Assembly (NCBI GenBank): GCA_900471815.1
Contig: UICE01000008.1
Span: 62,001-126,000, forward strand
Source: Hyphomicrobiales bacterium
GTDB lineage: Bacteria; Pseudomonadota; Alphaproteobacteria; Rhizobiales; Rhizobiaceae
Length of the DNA stretch: 64,000 nt
Direction of reading: 5' to 3'
Shown: positions 45,789 to 54,700 of the stretch, piece after piece
How the letters are laid out: the number at the start of each line of letters is the position of its first letter
Position numbering within the stretch: the stretch's first letter is position 1
The notes under the pieces: model-generated
Seen by the model: only the letters and a program-made list of their open reading frames with translations
The model's database searches: none
Told to the model about the DNA's origin: nothing
Program-made: the position numbers and the translations under genes

Positions 45789-45955
45789 TCCCCAGCCCCC
45801 CAAACCATAATTCGGTGTGAGGGTAAATAATGTCCCATGAATGGCGTTATGGTGTCATTCGGAGCCACATTTGGTTGCGTTGAAAATTAGGATGGAAATC
45901 ATGTCGACGCGCGAGCCTCGGAACCGTGACATTGAATAATTTTGTCATCTCTGGA

Positions 45956-46798
45956 CTAGAATTTATAGCCAAGCATCAGCATCGCTGACGGTTGGAATGC
46001 ATCTTGTACGATTGGACTGTCTGCCGCGTCACCGACTAGATAACCCACGCCTATCTGCCCTTGGATGAGCCAACTTTTCTCCGTGACATAAGTAACGGAG
46101 GCTTCAAAGTCGACACGTTTGAAACCTGCGCCTGCATCATATGCGGCAAGACCCGATCGGGCTGACTGCGCTGAGGTCACCCCGAAATATGATTCCATAT
46201 GATTGGCATCAGCCCAGGTCGCTGAGGCGCCAGCCGAGAAAAGAAATTGCTTGTAGGAGTGCGAGACACTTGCGCCAACTGTTCCTACCAGACCATCGCT
46301 ACCTCCGATTGTTTTATCGAAAGATGTAAACAGTTCAACAGGCCCTAGCTCGTATGCCAACTTTCCGCCAATTACGGCTCCGGCATCGACGTCGCCCAGC
46401 CCTTTCAGATGATCACTGTCATCTTCCTGTCGGCCTGCCTCATATCCGATCTTTGCCGTGAAGTTAAAGTTTTGATAGCGGTAAATGTCGATGGAAATTC
46501 CGCGGGGATCGACGGTCACATGCTCGCCAAAGGTTGCTGAAAACATTGGAAAGGGCTGAACTTCAAACTCATCCGACCCTTCAAATTTCGGCGCATAGAT
46601 ACCAACTGCGCCGATTACAACATTCCATTTGTTAAGGCGATCCTTGACTTTCTCGAAGCGACTTGGATTGATACGTTCCGGGCTGACTTCGTCGAAGATT
46701 TCGGCTGCTGCCTGCAACGGACACAAGCTGATAATACCCATCACGGCGACCGAGAGTGTCAGTCGAATATCAGAATAAACTTCTTTGGTGATTGGCAT
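45956..46798 (-). CDS. MipA/OmpV-family outer-membrane protein
   Basis: 280 residues from ATG 46798 (AGGAG ten bases upstream). Signal peptide 'LTLSVAVMGIISLCPLQAAA'. The mature sequence is a beta-barrel with MipA features: 'VVIGAVGIYAPKFEGSDEFE', 'QPFPMFSATFGEHVTVDPRG', and the end 'QPSAMLMLGYKF' with a C-terminal phenylalanine. E. coli MipA is a scaffold for murein synthesis and has been linked with drug entry; the role here is unknown. It is next to a two-component system of the kind that often controls outer-membrane proteins. Confidence 0.87.
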   Translation of the reverse strand: MPITKEVYSDIRLTLSVAVMGIISLCPLQAAAEIFDEVSPERINPSRFEKVKDRLNKWNVVIGAVGIYAPKFEGSDEFEVQPFPMFSATFGEHVTVDPRGISIDIYRYQNFNFTAKIGYEAGRQEDDSDHLKGLGDVDAGAVIGGKLAYELGPVELFTSFDKTIGGSDGLVGTVGASVSHSYKQFLFSAGASATWADANHMESYFGVTSAQSARSGLAAYDAGAGFKRVDFEASVTYVTEKSWLIQGQIGVGYLVGDAADSPIVQDAFQPSAMLMLGYKF

Positions 46799-47066
46799 AC
46801 AAAACTGCTCCTGAGATTTCAGAGGGGTATTGCCCAACTCGCGGCCGTCTGCCCTCATTCATCAGGAATACCCCATTTGGTATTTTCAGGGATTTTGTAA
46901 TGTTAAGAAATGTTGCGCAAATATGGGCTTCATGTGGCAACTTTTGCAGCTCTTGAAGCCATCTTGGTGAAATGCGACGGTAGCACAAACGGTAAAGCGC
47001 GTGCGACAGTCGCCTTCATCAGTGCAGCCATTGCGGAACTGGTGATTATCGCAATGGTCGGTTATA

Positions 47067-47249
47067 TTACTGTGAGAGCCCGGATTTATCGTGATCCATA
47101 CTGCCTGACTTGCACTGGTAATATCCCGATGCGCATGATTTGGCGGCGGGGTCGAGATTAACCTTCCTGGGAGTCCAGGAATTGTAAGTTCCGCATCCCG
47201 CAGCGATCAATGCACCTAAAATCGCTGTGGCTGTAATTAATTTTCTCAT
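47067..47249 (-). CDS. Small lipoprotein, hypothetical
   Basis: 60 residues from ATG 47249, with GGGAG seven bases upstream. The signal peptide is 'RKLITATAILGALIAAGCGT' with a clear lipobox LIAAGC, so the mature lipoprotein begins at that cysteine and has about 40 residues, including a second cysteine pair ('KSCASGYYQCKSG'). Such short lipoproteins are easily missed in annotation. Function unknown. Confidence 0.65.
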   Translation of the reverse strand: MRKLITATAILGALIAAGCGTYNSWTPRKVNLDPAAKSCASGYYQCKSGSMDHDKSGLSQ

Positions 47250-47628
47250 AATTGTCTCCCGATTGGCCCGCTGCCGCGATCCCGCATAACAATAGATTTG
47301 TTTGTAGTCGAGTCCGGACTTCAAGGTTGGAAGGCAAGCCTGAACCTCTCAGGCTCCTGGGAGGCAAACTTGTCAGCGAGGTTTTGGCTAATGCTGACAA
47401 GATGTGTCGGCGAATGTTTACTAGGCGATGCTCCGACGTGTGGCTACTGTTATGGGGTACTCAGCCATGCGGCTACATAGATCGGGTCGAAAAGGAGCAG
47501 CAAAGGCGTGGTTGTATTGAAGATATTCAGAGAATTGTTCAGTTCCTTCATTAGACAAGCGAAAGTTTGATCACGGAACTGGTCATTGCTTGAATCATTG
47601 GAAAGAACGGAAACCCCGTGAGGCAGTC
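47250..47628. other. Intergenic region between lipoprotein and pcm
   Basis: About 380 bases between divergent genes. A 7-bp hairpin AGCCTGA (47337-47343) / TCAGGCT (47349-47355) and the palindrome AGTCCGGACT near 47311 are the only structures noted. No gene is convincing. Confidence 0.4.
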
Positions 47629-48285
47629 ATGTTTGATTTTGTACGTGCCCGTAAGCGGATGGTCGATGCGGATATCGCGGGCCGAGATATAAGTTCACAT
47701 CATGTGTTGCAGGCCATGCAAAAAGTCCCACGCGAGGAATTCGTAGACGCTTGGCTTAAGGAAAGCGCCTATGAAGATAGGCCGTTACCGATTGCGGAGG
47801 GACAAACGATCTCGCAGCCATACATCGTTGCTTTGATGCTTGAGGCTGCCAACATCAAGCCGGAAAGCCGCGTGCTCGAGATTGGCGCCGGCTCAGGATA
47901 TGCTGCCGCAGTTATGAGTAGAATTGCAGAACAGGTCTACACAATCGAACGGCATGCGGTGTTGGGAGAGGCAGCCCGAAAGTGCTTCGAAAAACTTGGC
48001 TATAGCAATATTCAGCTCAGAATTGATGATGGGACGAAAGGGTGGCCAGAAGCTAGGCCGTTCGATGCGATAATTGTTGCAGCCAGCGGACAGAGAGCGC
48101 CACAAGCCTTGAAAGAACAATTGAAGATAGGCGGCAGACTCATCATTCCGCTCGGCGGCGAATTTCAGCCTCAGGAGCTTGTTAGGATGACCCGTATCAG
48201 CTTCGATCAATTCGAAGAAGAGTCTCTTGGGGCTGTCAGGTTCGTGCCGCTATTGGGAGAGCAGGATAGACCGAAAGCACCGTGA
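47629..48285 (+). CDS. pcm: Protein-L-isoaspartate O-methyltransferase
   Basis: 218 residues from ATG 47629, with GAGG five bases upstream. It methylates damaged L-isoaspartyl residues with S-adenosylmethionine to start their repair. Family motifs are 'EDRPLPIAEGQTISQPYIVA', the SAM-binding 'VLEIGAGSGYAAAVMSRIA', 'QVYTIERHAVLGEAARKCFE' and the late 'LKEQLKIGGRLIIPLGG'. No surE or nlpD neighbour is seen, so this is probably a second, unlinked copy. Confidence 0.88.
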   Translation: MFDFVRARKRMVDADIAGRDISSHHVLQAMQKVPREEFVDAWLKESAYEDRPLPIAEGQTISQPYIVALMLEAANIKPESRVLEIGAGSGYAAAVMSRIAEQVYTIERHAVLGEAARKCFEKLGYSNIQLRIDDGTKGWPEARPFDAIIVAASGQRAPQALKEQLKIGGRLIIPLGGEFQPQELVRMTRISFDQFEEESLGAVRFVPLLGEQDRPKAP

Positions 48286-48441
48286 CGTGAAGCAGACCCG
48301 TGCATGCGCGCATCCTTGGGAATTCTATAATGCAAGTGAACGGCCCGAATTAGGAATACCGGGAATGAATCGAACGCGTCGCGGGAACTTGTTAGAACCG
48401 GTCAACGTTCACATATCACTTCCATTGTATGCGAGCGCCGA

Positions 48442-49506
48442 ATGTCGAAACCTGATGATAGTCCCCTTAAACAATCCCATATGCCCCTCAAACATGGCGC
48501 GAGTATATTACCCTCAGTAAAAATCGACAGTTACAATCTTCGCATCCGCGATAAAGACGGATTTATTGGCGACAAAGCAAACAAGGCGGCGTTTCTGGAG
48601 AAAGTTGATTACTGGCGCAAACAGGTTGACGGTCATGCTGCCGCAAAGCGGCTCAAAATGTCGGTCATCTCCAAAACCGATATCGATAAGATACTCGCCG
48701 GTGACGACAAATTAGCTCAGGCGATCATCTGGTCGGCCATTCATGATTTCGCAATCGACTTGTCCGATGTAATCAACCGGTTTCTCAAGGAGAAAAAATG
48801 GGAAAAAACCGAACGGATTGCCGTTGGAGGGGGGCTTAGCGAAAGTGCAGCCGGACAATTTGCCATTGCCGAAGCGATGCTGCGACTAAATTCCTTGGGT
48901 AGGAAAATCGAATTGAGACCGATCGAACATCTGCCTGACGAGGCGGGCCTGATTGGTGCCGTCCATCTCGTGCCTGCGTGGATGCTGAAGGGTCACGACG
49001 CCATGGTTGGTGTCGACATAGGAGGTACAAATATCAGAGCAGGAATAGTCACATGGGAGACGCGAAAGAAAAGCCCGAACATCGCGAAAGCAGAGGTTTG
49101 GAAGATGGACCTCTGGCGGCATGGTGACGAAGAACCATCCCGTGGCAAAGCACTAAAGCGTTTGGTTAAAATGATAAAGGCTTTACTGGAGGATGCTGAA
49201 AAAGAGAAAATTATTGTCGCTCCCATTATTGGAATTGCTTGCCCTGGACTCATCGAAAGCGATGGGTCCATCACCTCGGGCGGTCAAAATCTGCCGGGTA
49301 ACTGGGAGGGAGAATCTTTCAACTTGGCGCGGGAAATTACCAGTTCGATTCCAGCAATCCAGGGCAAGGACACGTTCGTGGTAATCCATAATGATGCAGT
49401 CGTTCAGGGGCTTTCCCAGATACCGTTCATGAAGGATGTCCGCCATTGGGGAATCCTGACGATTGGAACGGGGCTTGGCAATGCAAAATTCACGCACAAC
49501 CCATGA
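48442..49506 (+). CDS. ROK-family protein with circularly permuted motif order
   Basis: 354 residues. The N-terminal half (about 75-180) looks like the end of a ROK sugar kinase: a helix-rich 'LAQAIIWSAIHDFAIDLSDV' then 'RIAVGGGLSESAAGQFAIAE', the adenosine-site glycine motif. After residue 180 come the motifs that normally start a ROK protein: 'MVGVDIGGTNIRAGIV' (phosphate 1), 'IGIACPGLIESDGSI', 'VVIHNDAVVQGL' and finally 'LTIGTGLGNAKF' (phosphate 2) at the very C-terminus. The ROK zinc motif CxCGxxGC is absent. So the fold appears permuted. Sugar kinase activity is possible but not shown. It is alone in its transcript direction. Confidence 0.75.
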   Translation: MSKPDDSPLKQSHMPLKHGASILPSVKIDSYNLRIRDKDGFIGDKANKAAFLEKVDYWRKQVDGHAAAKRLKMSVISKTDIDKILAGDDKLAQAIIWSAIHDFAIDLSDVINRFLKEKKWEKTERIAVGGGLSESAAGQFAIAEAMLRLNSLGRKIELRPIEHLPDEAGLIGAVHLVPAWMLKGHDAMVGVDIGGTNIRAGIVTWETRKKSPNIAKAEVWKMDLWRHGDEEPSRGKALKRLVKMIKALLEDAEKEKIIVAPIIGIACPGLIESDGSITSGGQNLPGNWEGESFNLAREITSSIPAIQGKDTFVVIHNDAVVQGLSQIPFMKDVRHWGILTIGTGLGNAKFTHNP

Positions 49507-49511
49507 TCAGT

Positions 49512-49820
49512 TCAAGTTCGGTTTGCCTGCAAAAGCTTGGCCTGGATTTCATGCCCAAGGGAGAGCTCTTCGGAAGATAAGGCTGCCGGTGTTGCAGCAA
49601 GATGCCAACCTAGTGCCAGGTCGACCACCATCGCCATGCTCTCGAGATCGGAGCGACTGAGTGGGATGGAGCGCTCAGCAGTGCCGTCACCGATTATGGG
49701 CAGCAGCTTAAGCGCTCGAATATGTCGAGGATCGTCGCTGCTGGCGAGCCGTTGTGCTGCTTCAGTATATAATCTTTTGAGCAAGACGTACTGCGCTTGG
49801 TCCAAATTCAATACAGGCAT
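49512..49820 (-). CDS. Conserved hypothetical protein
   Basis: 102 residues from ATG 49820, with GGAGG six bases upstream. No signal peptide or membrane helix; mainly helical ('AQYVLLKRLYTEAAQRLASS', 'DLESMAMVVDLALGWHLAAT'). It ends convergently 5 bases from the ROK gene. I do not recognise the family. Confidence 0.6.
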   Translation of the reverse strand: MPVLNLDQAQYVLLKRLYTEAAQRLASSDDPRHIRALKLLPIIGDGTAERSIPLSRSDLESMAMVVDLALGWHLAATPAALSSEELSLGHEIQAKLLQANRT

Positions 49821-50055
49821 GAAGTCCTCCACTTCATCCAACGAACAAGACATTCTAATGTTCCATACTCGCTGTCGCTGGCTATTGCAGTGGTAAGTCC
49901 GATCTATCGTAGTGGTCGTTTACGGGCGTTGATGCTTCAGCCTCGTAGATGTTATCCCGCTGTGTCTATGGCTGAAAGCCCGTCACGCTCCTGTGTCAGT
50001 ATCACTTGCTGAAACCGGTTTGGATTCGGGCGATTATATGTGGGAACTGCGAGTT

Positions 50056-50340
50056 CTAATTCATCCAGAGCCTTCCATATAGAGCAGCTTCATCGGACTT
50101 ATCGCAAATCAGTACCAGCGGCGTGCCGCGGGAAAACACAAGCCTCTCGTTGCGAAAAGGGGAGGATCGGCGCTGTTTGGGTTGCGCTGACACCCAATGG
50201 AGATTGTCTGCTTTAACCCAACTGAGAACAGCGAGTGCACTTCCGGTTGTACGACGGCACATGTGGCAGTGGGTGCGTTCGATTGCAACAACGCGATATC
50301 CCGCCGAGGCGGCCGCCGTGTAAATTTCCCGCTTGGCCGG
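50056..50340 (-). pseudogene. Decayed GFA/CENP-V-family zinc enzyme gene
   Basis: Remains of a glutathione-dependent formaldehyde-activating-type (GFA) domain. One frame gives 'THCHMCRRTTGSALAVLSWV', with the family's CHC-x2-C-like zinc motif, and 'NLHWVSAQPKQRRSSP'. The next part of the domain, 'FATRGLC', is in another frame, and 'SRGTPLVLICDKSDEA' returns to the first frame, with arginine in place of the zinc cysteine normally found before GTPL. The N-terminal GGCxCG motif is also broken. At least two frameshifts and lost zinc ligands make this a pseudogene. Boundaries are approximate. Confidence 0.65.
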
Positions 50341-50358
50341 TCATATGCCTATCCTATC

Positions 50359-50392
50359 AAGAGGCGCCCATGCAGTTGAATGGGCGCCTCTT
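50359..50392. terminator. Strong hairpin after the DUF1236 gene
   Basis: 13-bp perfect stem AAGAGGCGCCCAT (50359-50371) / ATGGGCGCCTCTT (50380-50392) with an 8-base loop, just after the minus-strand stop at 50396. The T-rich run (TTATTTT) is on the plus-strand side, so it may also end plus-strand read-through. Confidence 0.7.
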
Positions 50393-50395
50393 ATT

Positions 50396-50686
50396 TTACT
50401 GCGATATGTAGACAACTTTGCGATCTTTGGTCGATACGATTATCGGCCGTTTATCGACATAGACGTAACTATAGTCTGGGGCATCCGGAATGGGTACAAG
50501 CTCGACATCCTCTGGAATAGCGGCGCCCATAGTCAGGTCTTCTTCAACCACGATGGGGTCGGTCGGATGTGCGATCACATAATCACGCGCAGTCTGGGGC
50601 ACTTCCACAATAACCGTATCTTGCGCAAATAGCGGACTGGTACTCAACAGCAGGGCAGAAATCGTTACTATAATTATGCGTTTCAT
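50396..50686 (-). CDS. DUF1236-family secreted protein
   Basis: 96 residues from ATG 50686, with a near-perfect AAGGAGG eight bases upstream. Signal peptide 'MKRIIIVTISALLLSTSPLF' ending at AQ. The mature part is one DUF1236 unit: 'RDYVIAHPTDPIVVEEDLTM', 'GAAIPEDVELVPIPDAPDYS' and 'YVYVDKRPIIVSTKDRKVVY'. The domain is widespread in rhizobia as a periplasmic or surface protein of unknown role. Confidence 0.82.
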   Translation of the reverse strand: MKRIIIVTISALLLSTSPLFAQDTVIVEVPQTARDYVIAHPTDPIVVEEDLTMGAAIPEDVELVPIPDAPDYSYVYVDKRPIIVSTKDRKVVYISQ

Positions 50687-50806
50687 GGTCTTCCTCCTTT
50701 TGCTCTCCCTTCGAATTGGAAAACAACCCACGTGAGGGAAGGTTCCACCTGTCGGAACGCGGCAGGAGGTTGACGTCGTACGACTATGAAAGCTCAGTAA
50801 GAGCCG

Positions 50807-51724
50807 TTAGGTGCTGTGCAATATTCGGGCGGCTTTGACGGCAGCAGTGGCACGGTTTTCGACACCCATCTTGATATAGACTTGTTCCAGGTGTTTGTTG
50901 ACAGTCCTGGCGCTCAATCCGAGAATATCACCAATGTCTCGATTTGATTTGCCCTTTGCAATCCATAAAAGAACCTCAGCTTCCCGTGCAGTCAATCCGA
51001 AGTGCTGGCGCAGCAGTTCCTCTGGGCTGGCCTGATTGGCGAGGGTTAGTCGGAACAAATATTCATCAGAGGTGAGGGCACCAAGATAGCTCAACTGCAG
51101 TCCCCCTTGCTCTCCAGGGATTGTAATGGGGTTGCCGTCTTTGTGACTTTGTTGCCTGGTCAGCCATGCCGCGACGCTCACCGAAAGTGCCTTATAACCG
51201 GCTTGTGTGCTGCCCATGGTCAGCTCTATCAGGTGGTTTGCCTGCGGAGTGGACCAGCGCAGTTGGCCATCTTTTCCAATTGCAAGAAGGTGGCGACCCG
51301 CGGCATCCAGCGCTATGCGCGCATTTTGGGCGGCGCGAGCATTGGCAAGGTGAACTCTGATCCTTGCCTGTAGTTCATCAATATTGATCGGCTTTGTCAG
51401 ATAGTCCACGCCACCGGACTCAAGTGCATGGACGATGTGCTGGGTCTCGGAAAGACCTGTCATGAAAATAACCGGCACCTGGGTAACCGAAGCTGTGGTT
51501 TTGATTCGGGTGCAGGTTTCAAATCCGTCCATCTCCGGCATTATCGCATCCATCAAGATGATATCGGGTGTTATACGTTCGACAACATTGAGTGCGGCGT
51601 GGCCCGACGTTGCAATCAAAACAGAAAAACCCGATTGCTCCAGCGCGTCCGTCAGAAACCCAAGGGTTTGCGGCGAGTCGTCGACAATCAGGACAATATC
51701 GCGCGGATTGGTTGGCTCACTCAC
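50807..51724 (-). CDS. Response regulator with LuxR-type output
   Basis: 305 residues from GTG 51724, which overlaps the kinase stop by 8 bases (GTGAGTGA). The receiver domain has 'VLIVDDSPQTLGFLTDALEQ', phospho-aspartate in 'IILMDAIMPEMDGF' and 'VDYLTKPINIDELQARIRVH'. A middle region of about 100 residues has a PAS-like feel ('LLAIGKDGQLRWSTPQANHL'). The C-terminal LuxR helix-turn-helix is 'LTAREAEVLLWIAKGKSNRD' and 'ILGLSARTVNKHLEQVYIKM'. It is the partner of the transporter-kinase and, by position, the likely regulator of the divergent urt-ure operon. Confidence 0.87.
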   Translation of the reverse strand: MSEPTNPRDIVLIVDDSPQTLGFLTDALEQSGFSVLIATSGHAALNVVERITPDIILMDAIMPEMDGFETCTRIKTTASVTQVPVIFMTGLSETQHIVHALESGGVDYLTKPINIDELQARIRVHLANARAAQNARIALDAAGRHLLAIGKDGQLRWSTPQANHLIELTMGSTQAGYKALSVSVAAWLTRQQSHKDGNPITIPGEQGGLQLSYLGALTSDEYLFRLTLANQASPEELLRQHFGLTAREAEVLLWIAKGKSNRDIGDILGLSARTVNKHLEQVYIKMGVENRATAAVKAARILHST

Positions 51725-54700
51725 CTCTGATCGCCTCTTCCTGATTTTCGAATGTGCGAAGGAAACGGTCATATCCTGCCAGATCGAACATCTGAACGAA
51801 TTGCCCCAGTGCCTCGGTAAACGCCCGGTTGTCTTCGATTTTCGCCAACTCGGCAATCTTTGTCTCAATGCCGCGGATGTACCCAATCTCGCCAAGATTG
51901 ATCAATTCACGCACATGCGTTTCACCGGGACTGACCAGTTTACGCGGTATGAGCGATGGGGGCGATGTCGCATCAGCGTAAACCCACTCCAGGCCCAGAA
52001 GCTGTGCGATCTTGTTTTGAAGCTGCCGAAGGTCAAAAGGTTTTGCGAGTGTGTCATTGTGGCCAGTTGGCCCGCCTGTGGGCGCTGCATCGCCTATATT
52101 GGCTGAAAGCATAATAATTGGCGAAAGCTCGCCAGCTTCACGCAGTCGTCTTACCAATTGCCACCCATCCATTTGCGGCATGGAAATATCAATCAGGAAC
52201 AGGTCAGGAACGACCCCCTCGATAAGGGTAAGGCATTCTGGTCCGCTGGCGGCAGTTAACACGATGAAATCGAGGGGAACGAGAATCTCTCGCACCAATT
52301 CGCGATGATCTTCATTATCGTCGACAACAACGATGGTGCGCCGCTGCCCGGCGTAGCTGCGAATTTTTCGCGGCAAGGGCTGCTGTTGATGCGAGGGTGT
52401 TATGGCAGAAAGCATTAGCCTGATCTTGAACGTAGATCCTTGCCCATAGGTACTGGAAACCAAAATCTCGCCGCCCAACGTTTCGGTTAACAGACGGGTG
52501 ATTGTGAGCCCAAGGCCGAGGCCTGGCATTGGTTGAATGTTCTCGGCTTCTCCTCGCTGAAAAGGCTCGAAGATACGCGGAAGATCTGAATCTGAAATTC
52601 CTCGACCGGTATCCAAAATCGTAAATGTTGCGACCTGACTGCGGTAGGTCACATCGAATAGGACACTGCCGCTTGTCGTAAATTTGATCGCATTGGACAA
52701 GAGATTAACGAGGATTTGCCGAAGGCGCTTTTCGTCCGTCCGGACATAGGGCGGCAAATTGCTTGAACGTTTATGCTTGAAGATGAGTTGTTTGGCATCG
52801 GCCTGTGGTTGAAACATCTGCACGATCTGGTCCAGAAAGTCGCTAAGATTGATCTCGTTGGAAAAGACCTGCAACCGGCCGGCTTCGATGCGTGAGATGT
52901 CGAGTAGTCCGTCAATGAGGCCTGACAAATGATCGGCGCTTCGCTTGATAACGCGAATTGCGGACTGGCGTGGAGCAGGGATTGTTTCGTCTCGTTCCAG
53001 TATTTGTGCGTAGCCAAGCACGGCGTTCAAGGGGGTGCGCAGTTCGTGACTCAGACCGATCACATACCTGCTTTTTGCGCGATTGGCGGCCTCGGCCGCG
53101 TCCTTTGCGTCCTGAAGAGCGGCGTCCGTTTTCTTATGAGCGGCTATTTCCTTTAACAGAAGGGTATTCTGACGCGAAGACTCTTCCTCAGCAACAACAC
53201 GGCTGTCATGTGCCAGCACATAGAACCAACAGGCAATTCCTGTTACGACTGCAAATACAAAAAATACGATCAACAGCGTTCGGTCTACAACGCCCGACGT
53301 TTCAGATGGCCCTCCTGCCTGATGGGCTATCATGGTTAGAATTATGCCGATTGCCGTTAGAGCGATGATAACAGAGATTCCGTACCGTCCCAGTCGCGAT
53401 GCAAGTGCCTGGATGATGCGTTGCGGCAAAAAAGAGCGAGCCACGATAGCGACCTGTGCGTTGAAATTTGCGTTAGGTTTGCACATGTCGTGGCAGCGGC
53501 TGTCGAGGGAGCAGCAAAGCGAGCAGATCGGAGCGCTATAGGCGGGACACCAAGCCATGTCCTCGGGTTCAAAATCGTGCTCGCAAATCGAGCATTTGAG
53601 TGTCTGCAGTGTTTTCCAAGCCCGCCGAGGCTTCCGCACCAGATAGTATTTTCCCTTGGTCTGCCACGCGAGCAGTGGCGAGACAATGAAAGCTACAACA
53701 AGCGCTATGAATGGTGCGAGCGCGGAGGCCATCTCACCGAAGAAACCGAAATGCGCGATCAGCGATATCATTGTCGCCGCAGCCATCGTTCCGAGGCCCA
53801 CCGGGTTAATATCGTAAAGATGAGCACGCTTGAATTCTATGCCGGGCGGGGCCAGTCCTAGTCTTTTATTGACAAAAAGGTCAGCAGATATGGCGCAAAG
53901 CCAAGCCATGGCAATAAGCGAAAAAATACCTAAGGTTTCTTCGAGCAATCTGTAGATGCCAAGTTCCATCAGCAAAAGCGCAATTGCAACATTGAACAGC
54001 AACCAAACCACGCGACCGGGATGACTATGCGTGAGCCGGGAAAAGAAATTCGACCAGGCCAATGAACCCGCATAGGCGTTCATCACGTTGATTTTAAGCT
54101 GCGATACCACCACAAAACCAACCATCAGCATCAACGCTAAAGTATCGGAATGCGTGACGTAACCGAATGCAGTCAGATACATTTGTGAAGGGTCTGACGC
54201 GCGATCGACCGACACGCCGCTGCTAAGTGTGAGCACCACGAGAAACGATCCGGCGAGAAGTTTCGGGGCACCGACTAGGACCCAGCCCGGACCGGCAAGA
54301 AATACCGCAATGCGATGTCGCAGTTTTCGCTGCCCTTTGGGCGGCAAAAAGCGCAGAAAGTCAACTTGCTCGCCGATTTGAGCCATCAGAGCCAAGATTA
54401 CTGCACTGGCTGCACCGAACTGCGCCAGCACAAAAGGGGCGCTTGTTCCAGGAATTGCGACCGGCACATCGACACCTGAAAAAGCCCGCCAAAGATCAAA
54501 TTTTTCCCAATCCACGAAAGCAATTACGACGAAAGGGAGGATGTTCAAAATGATCCAGAAAGGTTGTGTAATCAGCTGAAACTTGCTGATCATCCGAACG
54601 CCGTAGGTGACCAGAGGAACCACAACCACGGCGCTGATAATATACCCAATCCACAAAGGAATTCCGAAAGCCAACTCCAGAGCACCGGACATGATCGACG

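Noticed and set aside
46910-47161. 83-codon ORF on the plus strand with a hydrophobic stretch
   Set aside because: It overlaps the well-supported lipoprotein gene on the opposite strand, has no ribosome site and has no recognisable motif.
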